DNA from: Phanerochaete sordida
Lineage: Eukaryota; Basidiomycota; Agaricomycetes; Polyporales; Phanerochaetaceae
Assembly: GCA_019973155.2 (NCBI GenBank)
Contig: BPQB01000019.1
Location: 124,001-188,000 of the forward strand
DNA: 64,000 nt
Reading direction: 5' to 3'
Under the pieces are notes generated by a model. It had not been told where the DNA came from, ran no database searches, and saw nothing but the letters and a program-made list of their open reading frames with translations. Within the stretch, counting starts at the first letter, position 1, and each line of letters starts with the position of its first letter. Made by a program: the position numbers and the translations under genes. Below are positions 11,227 to 23,314 of this stretch, piece after piece.

Positions 11227-11694
11227 CGTGATGCTCTATAGCTAACTTGGCTGTCGCAGTGACAGCCTTCCGCAAGCTTTAGGCTGCGATCTCGAAAGGA
11301 AGATGGGAGAGGGAAAGCGCAGATACGAGACGAAGCGCCCAAGCAACAGAAAAAGATAATGGCGCGATCTCGCTAGGCACATGACAACACTATGACTATC
11401 TTTGCTCACAGTTCGCGTCCACACCTCCTGCCCTGAGCTTTTCAACGTCATGCGATTGAGCCATCGCCCTAACGGCTGGGGAATGAGGGTATCGGAAATA
11501 CTGCAGATATTCGTCCGTGATCAATAGGTTAAATGAGGAAGCTATGTCAAGTACAGATGGGGATAAGAGAGGGGGTAATAGAGCAGCGATGCAAACGAGG
11601 GGATGCGTGATCTAACAGCAGGAGGTAGAGTAGAAGAAGCCATATATACAAAGTTCCACCGGAAAAGAGACCCAAACCCAAGAGCGAACGGCTA
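11227..11694. other. Intergenic between LRG1 3' end and HMG-like gene start
   Basis: It carries the promoter of the HMG-like gene and the LRG1 terminator region. No other feature is seen. Confidence 0.4.
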
Positions 11695-14600
11695 CTATAC
11701 GCGCTGGCGCACGGCCTGTGCGGCATGCGAGTTGGAGGTGAACGGATGGTTGCCCTCCCCGCTGCTTCTCGAGGGCACGTACGACGATGACGGACGCGAC
11801 GGCGGTCGGCTCGCAGGCATCTGCGGCGGCGGCCACTCGTTACTACCGTTATCTGACGGGTAGCCCCCCTGCGCCGCGCGCGGCTGTGGTGCCTGGATGG
11901 AGGCGGCGCTCTGCGACAACGATGGTTGCGGCCCAGAGGCTGGCGGGTAGGAGTATGGTGAGTGTTGGAGGCTTGGCGGTGACTGCTGACGAGACTGAAG
12001 ACCACTGCGTGTGGGCGGATAATGATCTGATGGCGACGGCGACCCAACGAGCGTTCGCTCCGAGTTCGTTTGCAGCGTCCTGCGGCCCTTGAGTCAGACG
12101 CAGCACACCGGAAACTGAGCGCGTAATCTCACCTCGACTCCGCGCGTGGAGGTGGTCCCCTGGAGTCGTCCGATCGCTGAGCAGTGTTGAAGTTGAACTG
12201 CTGTGAACCCACAACAGGTGAGGTCAAGCCTGGCGTCCTGCCTGTCATCTTCACCTTGTAGTAGGTGTCGCACTTCTTGAGGAAATCTTTGCTCGGTAGC
12301 TCCATGCTGCTCTGGAAGTAGTCCTGATCGTGCAGGATGGGCAAGAACTCTTCTGGAACGCAAAAGAACTCGTCTTGATTCTCGAGCAAAGCGGTGACGA
12401 CACGAATGGCGCCGAAACTCTCGTCACGGACACCGTCCCTTCCTCTTGAGTAGAGGATACTGGGACAGATTACCGTAGCAAGGTTCGGAAGATCCATTTT
12501 ACTCCCGGTTTCTTCATCCAGGTGCGCAAAGGACGCGACCCATTTGAGGAACACGAAGAGCACCTCCATTGTATCCCTGTGGTACTTGGGAAGAATGAGC
12601 GAGACCATGTGCAGCATGCGCTTCCGTTCTGCCTCGTTGGTGAGATCTAATTTAAGCAGATCAGACGTGGAGCCTTTGGCGAAAGACGTGAGACTCACTT
12701 TGCGTGGCAATAAATAATCGATGCAGTTTGAAGGTCAGTAGTGGATCGGGCAGTTCACGAAGGAACTTCTTCAGAAGCGCAGCGAGTTGCACAGGGTTAT
12801 CCTGCGTGAGGTCAACCGACGATGGATCCCGGTCGATGGCATCCGTAAGCTCTTTCAGTCGTCTGATGTTGCCGTTCTTCCGGAAGATACCCTCGACAGA
12901 CATGTCTGGGAGCGAATGAGTTAGAGAGAAAGGGCGGCAAGCGTGAACTACTTACCCATCTGTCGCATGGCCGAGACGACGTCATCCACAAAACTAGGCA
13001 CCCGCAGCGTGGCCCTTGATGCCCCGTGCAGCGAATCAGCCCCTTCCCGCTCGACTAGCAGTTCTAGCGGAACGCCGAAGACACCTAGAGGTTATCGGCG
13101 ATCAATACAGGTACTCTGACGTGTAGGAATTGTGACTGACCCTTCTTCTTGACGTTCTTTTTCTCTGGGCCCTGCTTGAACAGCTTGTTCCAGAACGAGC
13201 TCTTCTTCATCTCAACGAGCTCGAGAATCTCGTCTAGATCAAAAATGTCTCGTAGCGAGGAGCGCTGGAGGGCCAAGACTGCGGCGTGTTTGACGATTGC
13301 AAGTTCTACGGGGCTCAACTCCGCGATGTACGGTATTGAGCTCTGACTGGGTAACGATCGATGCTGCTCGCGCGCTTGGGCAGCTTCGACGAGCTGCGGA
13401 ATGTCTGCCAGCGTGATACCCTCTTCCGCCCCCGGCAGCTTGGGCTCGTCGACGCCCCCGGCAGGCGATGTCGGCGCAGACTCGTCCACAATCATGACCT
13501 CTGTGTTGTTCCTGGCGAACGCAGGTCGAATGACGCTCGCGTCTATGGGCGTGCGACTGCCCGACATGCCGTGCTGAGGGGCCTTCTGTAGGCGGGGGTG
13601 TTGCTGTTGTGGTCCGCGCGAATGTGTCACATCGCGCTCCCGGTGAACTAGATCCGATGCATGCGCGACTTTGCCTGTCGGACTTTCAACAATCGTCGAA
13701 CGCTTGGGTACGCGAGCCGTGGCCGACAGTTTGCGGTCGAGATGGACGGACTTCAGACGATTGATGTCGTCGCTGTAAGGATCCTGTCCAGCCTCTCGCG
13801 GAGACGGGGCGCCTACGACAGTGTAGCGTCAGCGTCAGTATCAGTTGTTATTAAGTTGCAGACTCACTTGGGGTTGCAGGAACAACTCCCCGCTTCTTGA
13901 GCAGCACGTATAGTCTGCGCAGCGCTACGTTCAGGAGGAACGCGTACTGCTCCAGCCGCGAAACGGCTTGAAAGCTGGCTCGACAATTGGGATGTGCGTG
14001 GTCGGTACAGAAGATGACGGTGGGTACGGGTCCAAACTGCTGCGTGTCCTTCATGGAGTCCGGGTCGTACGCGAAGACCTTAACATTGGCGGGCGGCCGG
14101 CGGGCGGAGGACAGCTTGGGGGCAGAACTACCCTCGGCTTTCTCTTTCTCCCGGTCGTCGAGATTGGTACCATCCGTGATCGGCTTGGGAGCGTTTTCCT
14201 TCGGGACTGGCACAGCGGCTGCCCTTCCGCACGTCGAGCATTGCAGACAGTGAGAATGCCAGCGCTGATACGTGCCCAGCCTCGCGCAATCTTCCTCCAC
14301 CGTCTGGTTGCACTTGACACAGAGGTCGGAGGGCGGATTGATAACGGGGACCTTCGCTAGGGATGGATCTCGGGGACCGACGGCAAATGGGGACTCTCCA
14401 GCGTTTTCGGGAGCTAAGCTCTTGAAGCCATAGGTGACGCCTTGCGTGCCGAGGTTGCCCTGGTCTCCGGGAGCAAGGATCTCGCCGTTGACCCGCTTCA
14501 TCATGCGCTTTGCTGATGGATTTCCACCCTGAATGGCGAGCATGTGGAGCTTGTCCAAGAACAAGCTCAGCGCCTCGCGCACGTCTTGCTCCCGTTCCAA

Positions 14601-16554
14601 CTTGAGCGCGCCCGTTAAGGCGATCCGGATGAGGATCTTGAGGTAATGCGCCAGTCCAGTCACGAGGGCGAGGAGCTCTTGTGTCATGCCCATCCGCCGA
14701 GCGCCAGTCTCTTGCGTATGGGAGAGCAAAGTAAACAGGTCGACGGTTTTGCGACAAAGCATACGCGCCTCTCGGACATGTGACATGCCTGATGGATTCA
14801 TATTGAGCAATTAATTAAGGCGAAGACGGAACAAAAGGCACAGACCTTTCAGGTTGAGACGGGCGAACTGGTACTCCAGGTCGTCTATCGTAGCGAAAAG
14901 CACTTCGACGTGAAGAATGAACTTCTCCGCCATCCGGATCGCTTCCAGATATTGTCCGTTGCTGACCTGTCGCAGCATATCCGATATGCACGCAGCGCTG
15001 GATTCTTCAAACGCCGACAGGACCCTGAGGATAGAAAATGTCGGATCAGGTGTTTGTAGGAGGACGAGCAACTCACGTCCAGATCCGGTAGACCTGCTGC
15101 TCCATCCGAATTTGCTTGTCTTTCAGAGAGGTTGGGGTCTCCCTCTTTTCCTCTTCTATCCAGGGTTGCTCTGGAGGAGGCTGGTCGACACTCTCGGAGG
15201 ACGGTAGAAGGCTGTTCGGCCGTCGGACGTTCACTTTCACGTTCCAAAACTACGATGGTAAGAGACCGTCAGACGCGAGGATATTGATGTGGGTCACGAC
15301 TCACCTTGTTGATCATGTAGCACTCCGGATGCCAACATTCGTCGCGCATATTCCGGTTAATCTCGACGAACTGTTTAAGGATCGCGCTATTGCAACCCGC
15401 GCATTTGGTAGCGAAGCGTGTCGAGTAGTGGTAATGACAGTAGACGTCGCCTTCGTGCTCGTAGTACGAGTCTTGCGGACCGAAGAGTGTGGGGCATACC
15501 GAGCATGTGAAGTGGTCCACATGGAACTTCTTGTCTGAAAGCCAGCGGAGCGTTACAGGACAAAGATGACGGCAGAAAGTGAACACACGTACTACAAGCA
15601 GTGATGTAACTCCCTCGCAATGCTTGGCCACACTTCGCGCAGATGAGGTTGAGTCGGCGGAAATAGTCCCGCTCGCATAGTGGATGTTGTTTGCCATCAG
15701 GACCATCGATTGGGAAGAATTTCGAGGCAACGACCGCGCCGCAATCCTGCAACGGATGAGCCCATGGATACTGAGGCGAGCTAGTCTTTCTCACCATGCA
15801 CGTAAAACAGTTCAAGTGGTAGACCGCCCCCAGGGCACGAACGAACGCTCCAGCCATCGCTTTCCCGCACGCGGTACATGTCCTAAGTATGAGTAAACCG
15901 TCAGTGGCCCTTCGCTCAACACATGTCTCGTGGGGAAGCCCCCGGGGAGCAATAATGAAATGGGTGGATAGGGGACGAGTATACTTACGAAGAAGCGATG
16001 GTTGTGCTCGTCATGCTATGATTTGTGGACGTCGCCGCGTTGGTCACTTCGGCTTCATTAGGCAGGGACTCCGATTGGCCAGATCGGTCAGAGGCAACGC
16101 TCGGTGGCCTACGTCTATAGGAGTCGGAGTGATCAGAGGAGGACGCATGGGTGTGGTTGTTAGAGCCGGCGGGGGTGGAGGGTCGGCTCGCGCTCAGGAA
16201 GCCTTGCTTCGAGTACGAGCGTTCGGTGGAGTACAAATCGTTGCTGCTGCCGGCTGTAGAGTGGTTCAAGTCCTCGCTACGGGCGTGGGGCGGGTCTGCC
16301 GACTTGGGCTTCTTGTGCTCCAGGTCATGGGGCGAGCTCACAGTGGAAGCTCGAGTCGGGAAATGTGGTCGTTCAAGGATGTGGTTTCCGTTAACAGGTG
16401 GGGCCGACATGGGCCCGTTCTTGGGGATACTCGAGGGCTGGGGGTGATCACGGTAGCCGTCGAGTTCCTCGCTCATGTAGGCCAGCGCTGATTGACCAGG
16501 AGGGGAACCGACGGAGTACATCTCTTGCCTGCCCTGGTCCATTGGGTTGGTCAT
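11695..16554 (-). CDS. LRG1: LIM-domain Rho GTPase-activating protein (Lrg1-type)
   Basis: GAP that in yeast turns off Rho1 and so restrains glucan synthase and cell-wall-integrity signalling. Twelve exons on the minus strand (16554-15989, 15882-15795, 15746-15593, 15534-15305, 15249-15077, 15024-14846, 14788-13868, 13812-13141, 13084-12956, 12905-12699, 12646-12133, 12079-11695) give 1405 residues. After a Ser/Pro-rich leader come two adjacent LIM domains (from about 190; CTACGKAMAG and CAKCGQALRG) plus a further zinc pair (CAGCNSAIL), a helical linker, a third LIM-like pair near CVKCNQTVEEDC, then the RhoGAP domain from about 1000 with the arginine-finger motif GIFRKNG. The C-terminus is Ser/Pro/Gln-rich. 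The order LIM-LIM-linker-LIM-RhoGAP matches yeast Lrg1. The last intron uses the GGCCGCAG acceptor, since the nearer CTCAAG acceptor would shift the frame. Confidence 0.92.
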
Positions 16555-16749
16555 GATGGCGTCTCTGAGGTATCTCGAGTCGCCAGGGCGGCCCAGAGTC
16601 GAAGAAGGGGTCGGTCAGCGTCGAAAACAGCGTCGGCGACGGCGAGAGTGGTGATGAGCGGCAGCAACCAGCGGGCAATTAGCCTCGACCCGCCTAATGC
16701 GCGCTTCCGCAGTCACGGTCACACCGTTGGTTACAGCTAGTCACTCCTG

Positions 16750-17121
16750 TCACCAGGGCGGCCAGTCACGCGCCCTGAAACTCTCGCCTTCATCCCTCCG
16801 CCTCAACGACCAAGGCCTCCTATTCCTGCTAGCCTCGTCTGCAGCCTCTTTGTACGCCATATTTGTCTGAATATGCCCCACACTCCTCGCCAGACCACGC
16901 CTGTACGCTGCCAACCATAGCACCGACAAGGCTCGGAACACTGCGCTCGCTATTGCAGGTTTCAACTCTCCTCCTCCGCATAGCCTGTCACGCAGGCTGT
17001 GTCGGTATCCTCTGCCGACGTGCGCGAGAGATAGCTTGCGGACATAACATCCCGACGCCCGCAAGTCCAATCTCTTAAGGTCTTGATCCACCACCGGAAC
17101 CCTGTGCGTGCTATCCGGCAA
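16750..17121 (-). CDS. Doubtful small hypothetical protein
   Basis: The last 65 or so residues of this frame (ALSVLWLAAYRRGLARS followed by a basic tail ending ARDWPPW) look somewhat protein-like, but the upstream part does not. No family is recognised and no good splice acceptor joins it to a better exon. It lies just upstream of the LRG1 start on the same strand and could simply be its leader region. Confidence 0.18.
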   Translation of the reverse strand: MPDSTHRVPVVDQDLKRLDLRASGCYVRKLSLAHVGRGYRHSLRDRLCGGGELKPAIASAVFRALSVLWLAAYRRGLARSVGHIQTNMAYKEAADEASRNRRPWSLRRRDEGESFRARDWPPW

Positions 17122-17670
17122 GGTTCATTCCGGACCTGCGTACTCTGGTCACAATACCATTGCACCCCGTTTACGTGTCGTGCCTAGTCGGTCACCCGGA
17201 CGGCTGCGTCTGGCGGTGTTTCCGACGGCGTTCTTGGCCTGGCGAAGAATGCTCCCGCTGTTCCAGGCGGGCGAGCAGCACGGACCAATCGTCGCGTCCT
17301 GGCCCTCCACGCAAGAGCCCAATATGTGGCGTTCCAATGTCTCACTGCAATTCGCAGCCACTGGTTCCGTGGCTCCACAGGCAATCGCAATGCTCGATGC
17401 GGAGGTTGCAATCCATGTACCGTATACGTGAGAATCGTCTTCCTACGCGCGCCTAAAAGCACCTGCTCCCACCCTCCGCCATGGTCCTGCGCGTAGAGAA
17501 AGAAAAGAGGTCCTCATGATGCAACCCGTGTCACACCGCACAGCGCTTTCGTACGACCACCCGCTGTTCTAACATGGCTGTTTTCCCTCGGAATATATTC
17601 GCGTTTTACATCATACATCCAGGGTTGTGTTCCCTCGCCAGCGACCATCATCTCCGTCGCGGTCTGCTGA
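17122..17670. other. Intergenic between CPS1 and LRG1
   Basis: With the doubtful frame at 16750-17121 excluded, the whole 16555-17670 gap has no supported gene. It should contain the LRG1 promoter and CPS1 terminator. Confidence 0.4.
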
Positions 17671-19661
17671 CTAAATCGCCCGCGACTCGTCCGCATTCAG
17701 AATAAGAGTGGTGAAGAATCGGATCATCTCCAAGTATTGGTCCGCGTAAATTGCTGCAAAGAATATCAGTCTGCGCTGGCGACCGTCGCCGAGCTCAGCA
17801 CTCACCTTCGTTCACCGTGTGCACCCCGCGCGAGAGCCAACTGCGGTCTCCCGACCACGAGTGGCTGTAGCGGAAGATGTTCTTCGTGAGCGGCCAGTAG
17901 TGGCGCGTGTCTGTCCACCAGCATCAGGACGTTTGTGGCAGGCAGTTCCCTCGGAACCAACGCACCAGTGTTGCCCGACATAATGCCCGGGCTGACAATG
18001 ACCGTCTCGTCATCGGTGACGTTCCTGTGGACGCGGTACACTGTCTTGATCGTGCCCGCGAGGAGCCTGAACGCGCCCGCGTCCTCGCCCGCAGACGGCG
18101 TGATTGGCGCAGGCTCCAGCGCCGCGCCCCACGCGTCGCTCAGCGTGAGCGAGCCGTACGCTGGCGCGCCCTTCTCAGAGATCTGCTCGCCGAACGCGGT
18201 GTACGACAGGTTGAAGTGCCGCGCGAGCCCGTGCAGCAGGTCAGCGTCGTGCTCCTGCACCGCGCCGACCGAGCTGTCCGTCGCGATCCGGTGGTTCACG
18301 ACCGCCCAGGCGCTCTCGGGCAGCGCGTTCGTCTTCACGCCGCCCGCGATGAGGTCCACCGCAGACGTCGTCCCCACGAGCGCCTTGAACCGCGGGTCCG
18401 CGAACAACGCCTTCTCCGCCGCCCGCAGCGCCTTGTCCGACGAGCCCGCCCGCTCGATCGCCTTCCGCACCTTGCTCGGCAGCTCGCCCGCGTACGCCGC
18501 GAGGCACTGCGTCTTCTGGTACATCGGCGTCCCGCGCTTCAGCTCCGCCTTGTACGGGTGCGCCTCGACGTGCACGAGCAGCTGGGCGAGGATCCCGATG
18601 CTAGTGTGCGCCGGCGGCACGCTCGAGTGTCCACCCGGGGACGTGACCTCGACGCGGACGTCAAAGTAGCCCTTCTCCGCCGTGCCGACCGTCGCGTACG
18701 CCTGGCCGTACTCGATGCTGTAGTCGCCGCCCTCGTCGACGAGCAGCGAGAACGCGTTCTCTCCGTACGTCTCGAGCAGGTACTTGCCGATCGCCGTCGC
18801 GCCGTGCAGGCCGCTGGCCTCCTCGTCGAAGCCGAACGCGAGGAACACCGTGCGCGTCGGTTTGAAGTCGTTCTTAATCAGCGTCTCGACGGTCGTCCTG
18901 CGTACAGTGAGCGAAAGGGTTAGCAGGGAGGCGAATGTGCGCACATGAGGCCAATGAGACCGCTCTTGTCGTCAGACGACCCGCGCCCCCAAACACGTTC
19001 GCCGTCGTAGTAGCCCGAGAACGGCGGATGCGTCCATTCGTTGAGGCTTTCCGGGTTGACGGGCACGACGTCCTGGTGCGCCGTCAGCAGCAACGGCTTC
19101 AGCGACGCATCTGAGCCCTCCCAGACGTACACCAGCCCGTACGTGTTGACCTTCGTGAGCTTGAGCGTCGCGTGCACGTTCGGGAAGGCCGACAGAAGGT
19201 AATCGTGGAATGGAGTGAACACCTCCCAGCGCGGGTCCTGGCCGACCGGTAGCATCTGGTCGTAGCTCTCCGTCCTGCATACCGTTAGTGCTGACGTCGC
19301 GTGAGAAGAACAGTGGAACGCACGGGACGCGAACAGCTCCTCCAAGCCACTCGACCGCCTCGAGCAGGAATCCGTTCGTGCTGTACTTGTCGCTCAGCCC
19401 CTTCCACAGCTCGCCATTCGTCGAGGGCACCAGCGGATCCTCCTGCGGGCACAGCTCCTCCTTCCGCGCGACCTCGCCGAAGGATTCAAAGTGCTTCGAG
19501 AGGCATGGCGGGCCGAGCGTGTACAACGCGATACCAGCACAGACAGCGGCTAAGAGGAAGGCAAGGCCCCTGCTTAGACCCCGACGTGGTGCCTGTCGAG
19601 AGGGTGCAGGGGCGGGAAGCCCGTCCTTCTCGTGCGCGTACGTTGAAGACGACTTGGACAT
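17671..19661 (-). CDS. CPS1: Vacuolar carboxypeptidase S (M20 family)
   Basis: Zinc-dependent exopeptidase of the M20A family that in yeast releases C-terminal residues from peptides in the vacuole. Five exons on the minus strand (19661-19324, 19274-18945, 18897-17966, 17910-17806, 17753-17671) give 595 residues. A short cytosolic tail and one membrane anchor (about 31-50) match the type II topology of yeast Cps1. Metal and catalytic residues are in place: LLLTAHQDVVPV (His179, Asp181), GRGSSDDKSG (bridging Asp), FDEEASG (Glu248, Glu249), and GNTDTRHYWPL near the C-terminus, which requires the intron at 17965-17911. The dimerisation/lid region begins at about 290. A TATAAAG box lies 35 bp upstream. 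Confidence 0.95.
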
Positions 19662-19695
19662 GGTCGATGCTGAACGTGTTCCGTCGTGTTACCTG

Positions 19696-19702
19696 CTTTA
19701 TA
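19696..19702 (-). promoter_or_regulatory. TATA box of CPS1
   Basis: TATAAAG on the minus strand, 35 bp before the CPS1 start codon, implying a short 5' leader or an internal start. Confidence 0.4.
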
Positions 19703-20275
19703 TCTGAATCCCACAGCTTCCGACCCTGTGGGACAACCCTTCGGCCGGTCCAATTAAGCACATGCTTCGTCGTGCATGATACGCAAGAGTGCGTGCGAAG
19801 ATACCGATACACGCGATGGTGGGGGTTCGAGTCAAGTTTGAGGCGCGTGTGGAATATTGCGAACTGCCCAACGAGACTCATCTGAGAGACTTCAGCCAGA
19901 CGTGGTACCCTCAGTAAACTCCACTATGTGCTGTAGAGCAGGGTAGAGTATCGCATACATTGCAAACCGCAATAGAATCTGCCAGTGTCTACAATTCACG
20001 ATATGAGGCACAGCCGATACGCTCGGAGGTGATGATAAACCGGACTGCAGGCGGAACATGGCATGCAGGCACTTAGGCTGCGCGATAGCATTGACGAAAT
20101 AAGGTACACAGTGAGCACAACAACAAAAAACAGTGTGGGTATCACAGCAACCCATACATGACCTGATAATTATACACTGAGCAGCATCGAGTGAGCATCT
20201 TGGTCTAGATTGTGTCAACTCTTGTCTGTTTGATCCCAAGTCCGCACCGCGAGCGAAAGGACCAGGGAGACGGGT
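19703..20275. other. Intergenic upstream of CPS1
   Basis: No gene is seen. It holds the distal CPS1 promoter and the M50B-like gene's 3' flank. Confidence 0.4.
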
Positions 20276-21487
20276 TCATGTTGGAAGGAATTCCGCTGGT
20301 GGGCACAACGGTCAGAGAGGAATATGTCAGGTTCAGGGCTATACACTTACCGGCCTGTGAGCGCATCTGGTCTGAGTCTTGCTTGAAGACAGCGACGCCG
20401 AGCAGGACAAAGCCTGTCAGTATCGCAATTTGGAACAGTATCCACAGCAGGCCCCAAACTATGCCCACATTCAGAACGCAATCGCTGCGGGGTGCGCATG
20501 ACACGCACCATGTGGCCCTAGAGCGGGGTATAGTAACGAGAATTGGGTTGCGTCGGAGTCATTCGCCTTCCTGAAGTACTTGTCGTCCGCGATATCCCAT
20601 ATTACGTACAGGGTGCTGTCAGCGCAAGGTAAGCTCAAAGGCAAGGCGGACGCGAAGCGAAATGTATACTTCATGACGCCTAGGAACAGACAATACCACC
20701 GCAAAGCCTGACTGCTCTTGCCGACGATTAGTCATAGGTCTAGGAAAGGACCAGGCGCACGTACGCGTGGTCAATAAACCAGAAGCCAACAAGGAGCCCC
20801 TCGTACAATAATGTCGTTATTATCGTTCTGCAGAGTGATGAGTGTATGCGCCTGAACTTGGTTGAGGGACTTACAGCTTATCTCGTACGAGGACCAGAGG
20901 ACATAGCAGTCCGATCCCAATAATGAAACTCATGATCTTCGCGACCAGGGTGTCAAACCCTGCCAAGATCAACACGCCTCCAAACATGGTGGAACCGATG
21001 TACCCGGCCGAGAGGATAAGCGTAGGCACACCGCCCTCGACTATTGTCGCCCCGCCCAGGTCGGGGTCGATGCATACGCGCACAATCGTGCCGCCCGTAA
21101 ATATTGCCTAGCACACAGTTAGGTGCAGTACGGTCAGTGCAGCTGAAGTACGCACGGCTGTTATGTGACAAAGCTCGTGCCAGCCGATAGTGAACAACTT
21201 GAGCGGGTTGATGAGCACCCGCGCGCCGGGTATGTTCCAGAAGGCGAATATTACGACGGCGTAGACTACGATCTGTGGATGGTCGGCTTTCAGCTTGTCT
21301 GAACACGGACAAGGAAACGTACGACATAAAGCGTCGGAACCTAGAACAACGCGTGGTCAATAAGTGGGACGCTCCGCGGGGACGATGTACGCACCTGGTC
21401 GTGAGTCGGGCTGAGCGGAGGAGTGGGCGGCGTGGGGGCCATTGGGGGAGCGACTGGTGGACGTGGAACGTAGGGAGGTGTAGACAT
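20276..21487 (-). CDS. Peptidase M50B-like integral membrane protein
   Basis: Polytopic membrane protein of the fungal M50B-like family (Pfam Peptidase_M50B type). Nine exons on the minus strand (21487-21395, 21340-21323, 21272-21156, 21107-20875, 20827-20765, 20711-20670, 20615-20509, 20458-20351, 20295-20276) give 266 residues. A Pro-rich cytosolic head is followed by several hydrophobic helices. The metalloprotease-type HExxH appears as WHELCH (His69, Glu70, His73) inside a membrane segment. The conserved stretches AGYIGSTMFGG, RDKLTIITTLLYEG, ALRWYCLFLGVMN and KANDSDATQFS fit the family as I recall it. Exon 2 is only 18 nt; skipping it would lose VPTLYV just before the first helix. The exact substrate is unknown; a regulated intramembrane proteolysis role is inference from the motif. 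Confidence 0.88.
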
Positions 21488-22229
21488 GAGTTCTGGCTAA
21501 CTGTGTATACTTCTAGTGTTCTGCCACGAGAAGTGGAGATACATGCAACAGCGAGGCTGAGGTGAGGTTTCGCAGCGAGAAGGCGTGTTAGAATCGCCAA
21601 AGTTATACACGGTGAGAGGGGTAGGTAGGCCTCGAGGCTGGTGCACCGCCCGGCAGCAAAGATTCAAGCCAGAGCAATGAACCGCGCGCCTCATCGCGGA
21701 GAAAGTCCAACACGTGCATCACGTGGGGCGATTCCGTTGGCTGGGCGTGGGACATCCGCGTCTTTCCGCTGTCTGGTGGGTTTTGCGGGGCCGACGAGGC
21801 GCAGTCAGAGCGCGCTCCGGACAGCAGAGATGTCGAGTTGCTGTGGTCCTCCGGTTAGCCGGGCATGCAATTGAAGCACGGTGCAGCACGCCGACTACTG
21901 TATGCCCTTGTCGCAGCGATATCGGCCGCAAGGAATCCGCAAAGATCGACATAAGTGCACGACAGTCCCTCGTGTCAGAGAACGCAACAGAGTCAAAGCA
22001 AGGGAGAAAGGACAACGACGAGACTTGCCAAATTGGGCCGAATGTCACGCAGGTCACGGGGCCACGGGTCGCGTCAGGTCACGTGAAAGTGCGTCTGCCC
22101 AGCGGAGTTCGAAATGCCAACGCGCTTTAAAAGGCTTCGGCGCGTACACTCAGGCCAACCCAACTCTCTACCACTACCCACCACCACCCTTCGCTCTTAC
22201 ACCCTTCTCACCCACTCCAAATATCAACT
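21488..22229. promoter_or_regulatory. Shared divergent upstream region of M50B-like gene and histone H2A
   Basis: 742 bp between the two divergent start codons. It contains a CACGTG pair at 21711-21716 and 21720-21725, another CACGTG near 22080, and the H2A TATA-like box at 22126. No coding gene is supported inside it. Confidence 0.5.
22126..22133 (+). promoter_or_regulatory. TATA-like box of histone H2A
   Basis: TTTAAAAG about 100 bp upstream of the H2A ATG, followed by a CT/CA-rich leader typical of highly expressed fungal genes. Confidence 0.5.
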
Positions 22230-22880
<651 letters not shown>

Positions 22881-23314
22881 ACATTATTCCTATTTCTCTC
22901 TCAGCTCTGTTCCATGGCATGCATGTGTAACACTATTCCACTTTTTCTCTGCACGACTTTCTAATCTACCGGCGCTGGGAACATGTAGATTTGTCTTGAC
23001 GATGTTTCCTTGTAATTGTACTGTATGCAAGAGTGCATATTTCCCCGCATGTCCGCTGGATGTCTGAGAGACGCGAGTCTGGGCGGCGTAGGCGCGGCAA
23101 GTGCCGATCCGCGATTGGCCAATCGATGGGATGGAAGAGGTGGAGTGACGTCAAAGCGCACGTCCTTCTAAAGTGAACGACTATCGACCGGTCACGCCGC
23201 GCATCGTCAGTCCGCGTCCAGCCCAGGACGGGTATATAACCCTCCCCAGCCCTCCCCGCCTGTCCTCTTCACTTTCTCCTTCTGCCCCCTCCTCCCCCGC
23301 CGTCGTCCCCAGCG
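22881..23314. other. Intergenic between H2A and GDB1
   Basis: It carries the H2A 3' flank and the GDB1 core promoter. There is a TATA box at 23233 and a pyrimidine-rich leader just before the ATG. Confidence 0.5.
23233..23239 (+). promoter_or_regulatory. TATA box of GDB1
   Basis: TATATAA, 82 bp before the GDB1 start codon, followed by a CT-rich leader. It is the clearest TATA box in the window. Confidence 0.65.

Noticed and set aside
17907..18923. 338-residue plus-strand frame opposite CPS1
   Set aside because: Arg/Val-rich shadow of the conserved M20 peptidase codons; the minus strand holds all catalytic motifs.
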